A DNA stretch of 16,753 bases from Thermotogaceae bacterium (lineage in GTDB: Bacteria > Thermotogota > Thermotogae > B21-G9 > HyVt-16). A model generated the notes under the pieces. That model was not told the DNA's origin and did not search any database. It was given only the letters and a program-made list of their open reading frames with translations. Below are positions 12,757 to 16,753 of the stretch, in pieces (the first letter of the stretch is position 1; every line of letters begins with the position of its first letter). The position numbers and the translations under genes are program-made. Where the stretch lies: the NCBI GenBank assembly GCA_011043375.1, contig DQYP01000067.1:1-16753 (forward strand), written 5' to 3'.

Positions 12757-15390
12757 TCACCTCTTCACTTTGAATCGTTTAGAACTCGTGTTTTTTCTTC
12801 TTTCAAGTTTCCTTTTTTCGCGTCTATTGAACGTTTGAAACTCCTCATGAACCATATTCAACGAACTGAGCTCGCTTTTTGCTTTTTCTTCAGCCTTCTC
12901 CCTATCGAATCTCACAAGTCGCAGGATGATAGCACCTATATCGTCGTATATATTGTCTATCATCTCTTGAAATAGATCATAAGTTTCCCTTTTGAATTCT
13001 ATCACAGGATCTTTGTTGCCATAAGCTCTCAATCCTACAGAGTTTTTAACATGTTCTACTTGTTCCAGATGTTTTCGCCATCTCTCATCAATGACACGTA
13101 AAATGAGTAATTTCACGACTTTTAAGAAGTCTTCCTCACCTATTTCCTCTTTCTTAGCTTTGTAAGCATCCCACAACAACTTCAAAAGGTATTCCCTGAG
13201 TTCTTTCGCGTTCTTGAATTCTCTCTTTCCATCGAGTGATGAAATCACAGATGGTGGAAACATACCGAAAGAGGTCTTCAATCCCTCAAAATCCCATTCC
13301 TTAGATTCAGGACAATACGTTTCTAAACGTCTATCAACGATATCCTCATATATCTCTCGGATGTGTTCTTCAATGTTGTCTTCAGAAAGTACCCAATTTC
13401 TATGTTCGTATATCGCGTTTCGCTGTTTGTCGAGCACAGAGTCTAATTCTAATAATCTCTTTCTTATTGCAAAGTGAATACCTTCAACCTTTTTTTGGGC
13501 GTTTTCTATCAAATGTGTCAATATGTTATGTTCTATAGGTTGACCTCTATCTATCTTGAGTGTATCCATCAGACCCTTAATCTTCTCACCACCAAATAAT
13601 CTCAAAAGATCATCTTCAAGTGAGAGATAAAAACGTGTCTCTCCTGGATCACCTTGTCTACCCGACCTACCTCTAAGCTGGTTATCTATTCTCCTGCTCT
13701 CATGTCTCTCAGTACCAATAACGTACAATCCACCAAGTTCTTTCACCCCTGGACCCAATTTTATATCCGTACCTCTTCCTGCCATATTCGTGGCTATCGT
13801 AACGGCTCCCCTTTGACCCGCTTTTGCAATTATCATCGCTTCCTTTTCATGATACTTTGCATTGAGTACTTCGTGGGGAATTTCCTTCTTTCTCAACATG
13901 GCACTCAAAAGTTCACTTTTCTCTATAGAAGTTGTTCCCACCAAAATGGGTTGACCTTTTTTGTATCTTTCTTCTATATCTTCCACAACAGCTTCAAATT
14001 TTTCTTTCTGTGTTCTATAAATGACATCATTATGGTCAATCCTTATCACTGGTTTGTTAGTTGGAACGACCACAACGTCCATGCTGTATATTTGCTGAAA
14101 TTCCTCTTCTTCTGTTTTAGCAGTACCAGTCATACCCGCGAGTTTTTTGTACATTCTGAAGTAATTCTGAAAGGTGATAGTGGCATAAGTTATAGATTCT
14201 TCTCTGATTTTTACTCCCTCTTTAGCTTCTATTGCCTGATGTAATCCCTCACTGTAACGTCTTCCAGGGAGCAAACGTCCTGTGAACTCATCTACGATAA
14301 CTACTTCTCCTTCGGGTGTGACTATGTAATCTACATCCCTTTTGAAAAAGTGCAGCGCCTTCAAAGCATTCAACATGTGATAAAGATAATCGATATTCGA
14401 TGGATCGTAGAGATTGTCTATTCCAAGAAGTTTTTCAACTTTTGTTATTCCCTCATCGGTTAAAGATATCGTCTTCTCCTTCTCATCCATCACAAAGTCT
14501 TTGTCCTTTACCATTCGCCTCGCATAAGCAGCGAACTGTTTATACAGTTTGGATGAATCTTTCGAAGGACCGGAAATTATCAAAGGTGTCCTGGCTTCAT
14601 CGATCAATATGCTATCAACTTCATCTACTATCGCGTAGTTATGACCACGCTGTACTCTATCCTTTAGATCATAGACTAAATTATCTCGCAGATAATCGAA
14701 TCCAAATTCGTTATTGGTGCCATATGTTACATCCGCAAGATAAGCTTCCCTTCTACTAATTGGAACAAGCTTTACTTTGAACATCTCCAACGCTTCCAGA
14801 TCTCTTTCCTCATCGGATATCAAATCAGTCAACTTGTCCTTGGGCCAAATACTTTTGTTCTCTTTAATTGCTTTTTCAAAAAGTTCTTCATTCTCCCAAA
14901 CCACTTCATAAGAGGTATTCAATGAATTTATAACCCCAACTTTCAATCCTAAAAACAGATAAATCGGTCCCATCCAAAGCGCATCTCTACGAGCAAGATA
15001 ATCATTTACGGTCACAAGATGAACTCCTTCACCAGTTAATGCATTCAAGTATATGCTGAGTGTAGCCACTAACGTTTTACCTTCCCCTGTTTTCATCTCC
15101 GCTACATTTCCTTCGTGAAGCACCATTCCACCGATCAACTGTACATCGAAATGTCTCATACCTATGGTACGTTTCGAAACCTCTCGCACAACTGCAAAGG
15201 CCTCAGGAAGTATATCATCCAAAGTCTCTCCGTTTTTTAATCGTTGCTTGAACTCAGCACTTTTGGAAGCCAATTCTTCATTGGTCAATTTTGAAAAACG
15301 TTCCTCGAACGAATTGATAATTTGCACTATTTTTTTGTACTTTTTTATGTAACGCTTATTTTTATCGAAAATTTTACCCAATATTCCCAT
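12757..15390 (-). CDS. secA: Preprotein translocase ATPase SecA
   Basis: The cytoplasmic motor that drives secreted proteins through SecYEG. The 877 residues show the full domain order: N-terminal helix, NBD1 with Walker A MKTGEGKT (about 99-106) and Walker B VDEVDSILIDEARTPL (about 255-270), the pre-protein cross-linking domain, NBD2 with TGTAKTEEEEF, ATNMAGRGTDI and QLRGRSGRQGDPG, then the helical scaffold and wing with DERWRKHLEQVEHVKNSVGLR. Between VGVINS and RREAYLADVTYGTNNEFG there is an extra segment of roughly 55 residues, which I recall from Thermotoga SecA. The C-terminus is a basic tail (RREKRKLERRKN..KRFKVKR) without the zinc-binding Cys/His motif, so the usual SecB-contact module is missing. 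ATG 15390 has GAGAGGTG 6 nt upstream; GTG 15399 is inside that site. Confidence 0.98.
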   Translation of the reverse strand: MGILGKIFDKNKRYIKKYKKIVQIINSFEERFSKLTNEELASKSAEFKQRLKNGETLDDILPEAFAVVREVSKRTIGMRHFDVQLIGGMVLHEGNVAEMKTGEGKTLVATLSIYLNALTGEGVHLVTVNDYLARRDALWMGPIYLFLGLKVGVINSLNTSYEVVWENEELFEKAIKENKSIWPKDKLTDLISDEERDLEALEMFKVKLVPISRREAYLADVTYGTNNEFGFDYLRDNLVYDLKDRVQRGHNYAIVDEVDSILIDEARTPLIISGPSKDSSKLYKQFAAYARRMVKDKDFVMDEKEKTISLTDEGITKVEKLLGIDNLYDPSNIDYLYHMLNALKALHFFKRDVDYIVTPEGEVVIVDEFTGRLLPGRRYSEGLHQAIEAKEGVKIREESITYATITFQNYFRMYKKLAGMTGTAKTEEEEFQQIYSMDVVVVPTNKPVIRIDHNDVIYRTQKEKFEAVVEDIEERYKKGQPILVGTTSIEKSELLSAMLRKKEIPHEVLNAKYHEKEAMIIAKAGQRGAVTIATNMAGRGTDIKLGPGVKELGGLYVIGTERHESRRIDNQLRGRSGRQGDPGETRFYLSLEDDLLRLFGGEKIKGLMDTLKIDRGQPIEHNILTHLIENAQKKVEGIHFAIRKRLLELDSVLDKQRNAIYEHRNWVLSEDNIEEHIREIYEDIVDRRLETYCPESKEWDFEGLKTSFGMFPPSVISSLDGKREFKNAKELREYLLKLLWDAYKAKKEEIGEEDFLKVVKLLILRVIDERWRKHLEQVEHVKNSVGLRAYGNKDPVIEFKRETYDLFQEMIDNIYDDIGAIILRLVRFDREKAEEKAKSELSSLNMVHEEFQTFNRREKRKLERRKNTSSKRFKVKR

Positions 15391-15402
15391 ATTATGCACC
15401 TC

Positions 15403-16662
15403 TCATTTTATGAAAAGAATGTCTATCAACTTATTTGAGTATATTCCTCTTTGATAAAAGAGGGTATGTTTTACGTTCTGATTCAGAAGATCATCAAATA
15501 CATCATTCAAATCGATTATTTTTTCGAAGAAAGGAGTCTCAACTCCAAATCTTCTAAAATTATAATAGATATGATTCGAATCGTATTTATTTCCCGTTTC
15601 AACCCTTATTGCAACACTTACAGGGTCAACATTCTTGGTAGCTATCATGTACCAATTTCCAAATGCAATGTCCCACTCACCGAGATAACTGTAAAGCTTC
15701 ACACCATGGTTGTTCTTTACAAACAACCCTGGTATTCCTTTAGTTACTTTCTTCATTATTTCTTTCCCATCGCCTTTCAAAAACAGTATCACTCTCTTTT
15801 CATCCTCATCCTTAATATCAACAGATATTAATACCCTACCTATCAAGTCTGAAAAATCTTCTATCAAATTCAAGATATCCCTTTTTATTCCGAATCTGTC
15901 CAATTCTCTTTCCATCGTTTTTTTATCACGCGGATCCATTACCACAGAATAACCGAATAACACAGGGAGGTTCAGCAACTCGGAAAAATAGTGATATTGT
16001 TTATCTATTTCACGCTCTATTTTAAAAATTACCATGTCGTTGATAACTTTTCCATACAAAGTAGCAATTTGATCTCCGAATTTTAGTTCTCCATACGCAA
16101 ATATATTATCATCTAATTTTCTTAAAATAACATTCGATCTTTGAATGTACTCTTTTACATTAGACTTATCATTGTTTCTATTGGTTATGAATACGAATTC
16201 ATTAAATTCGATTGGATTATAAGATCCATTTAAAAGTTTCATTAATATTCCTCGCTGTGTTTTGGCATCATCACGACTCTGACACTTGAAAATCAATGCA
16301 AAAGTCTCTTTTTCTTTTGAAAGCATTTCTAAAATTCCGAAAATATATTCTGCTGGATTTGATAAAAACTGATGAAAATCGAATCTCAAAACCATTTTTC
16401 CAAAGATCACAATATCATCGTCTAAAAGTAATCCGAGTTTTTCCGTTCTCATTCCTTTCTCCATAGCAACTGTTGAAAAAGATGAGATAACGAGTTCATC
16501 TAAATTGTTAAAAAGTTCCTTGAAAGTTATGTTCTTTTCAAGTAGCGCCTTGGAAGATCTGAAATTTTTAATGCCTACACTGTAAGAATATGATTGAGCA
16601 AGTGCAATATTAATTATAATTACGACAAATAAGAGAAGAATTAGAAATCCTTTGTTTCTCAT
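15403..16662 (-). CDS. Exported protein of unknown function, upstream of secA
   Basis: A 419-residue protein I do not recognise. It opens with a signal peptide (MRNKGFLILLLFVVIIINIALAQS, likely cleaved after ALA), so it should be exported or anchored outside the cytoplasmic membrane. The mature part is rich in beta-prone, Phe/Ile/Lys-rich segments with no further membrane helices, no Cys pairs and no catalytic motif I can name. Repeated patterns such as 'I-F-G-K-M-V-L-R', 'A-T-L-Y-G-K-V-I-N-D' and 'Y-S-Y-L-G-E-W-D-I-A-F-G-N-W-Y' look like successive strands of duplicated beta domains. ATG 16662 overlaps the stop of an upstream gene as ATGA and has AAGAAGGTG about 10 nt before it. The stop lies just inside the ribosome site for secA, suggesting co-expression with the export machinery. 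Function cannot be inferred further. Confidence 0.8.
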   Translation of the reverse strand: MRNKGFLILLLFVVIIINIALAQSYSYSVGIKNFRSSKALLEKNITFKELFNNLDELVISSFSTVAMEKGMRTEKLGLLLDDDIVIFGKMVLRFDFHQFLSNPAEYIFGILEMLSKEKETFALIFKCQSRDDAKTQRGILMKLLNGSYNPIEFNEFVFITNRNNDKSNVKEYIQRSNVILRKLDDNIFAYGELKFGDQIATLYGKVINDMVIFKIEREIDKQYHYFSELLNLPVLFGYSVVMDPRDKKTMERELDRFGIKRDILNLIEDFSDLIGRVLISVDIKDEDEKRVILFLKGDGKEIMKKVTKGIPGLFVKNNHGVKLYSYLGEWDIAFGNWYMIATKNVDPVSVAIRVETGNKYDSNHIYYNFRRFGVETPFFEKIIDLNDVFDDLLNQNVKHTLFYQRGIYSNKLIDILFIK

Positions 16663-16753
16663 TTTCGGTGTTCACCTTCTTTCATTAAGATCCGATGGGC
16701 ATCAAGAACGATTTTTTCTATGTCATTTTTTTCAATTAAACTATGTGTTAGAG
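16659..16753 (-). CDS. C-terminal end of an unidentified upstream gene, cut by the window edge
   Basis: The minus strand holds an open frame from the window edge to TGA at 16661-16659, ending LTHSLIEKNDIEKIVLDAHR then ILMKEGEHRK. The stop overlaps the ATG of the next gene as ATGA, as at several other junctions in this operon, and codon use looks coding. Only about 30 residues are visible, helical and charged, too few to name a family. It means the operon's promoter is outside the window. Confidence 0.6.
   Translation of the reverse strand, partial: LTHSLIEKNDIEKIVLDAHRILMKEGEHRK

Noticed and set aside
13654..14244. Open frame of 196 codons on the plus strand inside secA
   Set aside because: Antisense to highly conserved SecA motifs, with a composition (many Phe, Ser, Tyr, His) typical of a reverse-complement shadow and no start signal.
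1..16753. CRISPR arrays, tRNA/rRNA genes, insertion sequences, phage or toxin-antitoxin genes
   Set aside because: Reading both strands I found no regularly spaced repeats, tRNA-like arms, transposase motifs or inverted-repeat ends; nearly all sequence is accounted for by conserved housekeeping or metabolic genes.

Overview
The window looks like a piece of a Thermotogales (Thermotogota) chromosome. The basis is low-to-moderate GC, very tight overlapping gene packing, frequent TTG/GTG starts behind strong Shine-Dalgarno sites, and a SecA that carries a long insert in its first nucleotide-binding domain, which I recall from Thermotoga SecA. A genus cannot be fixed from this; a Pseudothermotoga-like organism would fit, with low confidence.

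Layout: (1) Bases 1-192, minus strand: the first 64 codons of a GH2 beta-galactosidase that runs off the left edge. (2) Bases ~193-351: a divergent regulatory region with an extended -10 promoter pointing right and a possible promoter pointing left. (3) Bases 352-5153, plus strand: MscS channel, Eis-like GNAT acetyltransferase, larE, larB and an orphan PotD-type polyamine-binding protein, all overlapping or separated by less than 25 bp. (4) Bases 5169-5191: a strong hairpin shared by the two convergent operons. (5) Bases 5167-16753, minus strand: one gapless run. In transcription order it holds the tail of an unknown gene, an exported protein of unknown function, secA, prfB, a small two-helix membrane protein, the B12-binding subunit of methylmalonyl-CoA mutase, meaB, mce, mmdA, an OadG-like gamma subunit, a biotin carrier protein, a YdjM-like membrane protein and a DUF5693-like membrane protein.

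The metabolic core of the minus-strand operon interconverts succinyl-CoA and propionyl-CoA. The mutase (B12 subunit here) and its GTPase chaperone MeaB act with the epimerase. The MmdA carboxyltransferase passes the carboxyl group to the biotin carrier, and the gamma subunit implies a Na+-translocating decarboxylase. Two parts expected for a complete pathway are not in the window: the large catalytic mutase subunit and the membrane beta subunit (MmdB/OadB). On the plus strand, larE and larB make most of the nickel-pincer nucleotide cofactor, but larC and a LarA-type enzyme are absent.

I see no RNA genes, CRISPR, insertion sequences or phage genes, and no clear sign of a wholly new system. The most interesting items are the split pathways, the terminator built into a coding end, a two-codon minigene before mscS, a divergent MeaB, and several lineage-specific membrane or exported proteins.
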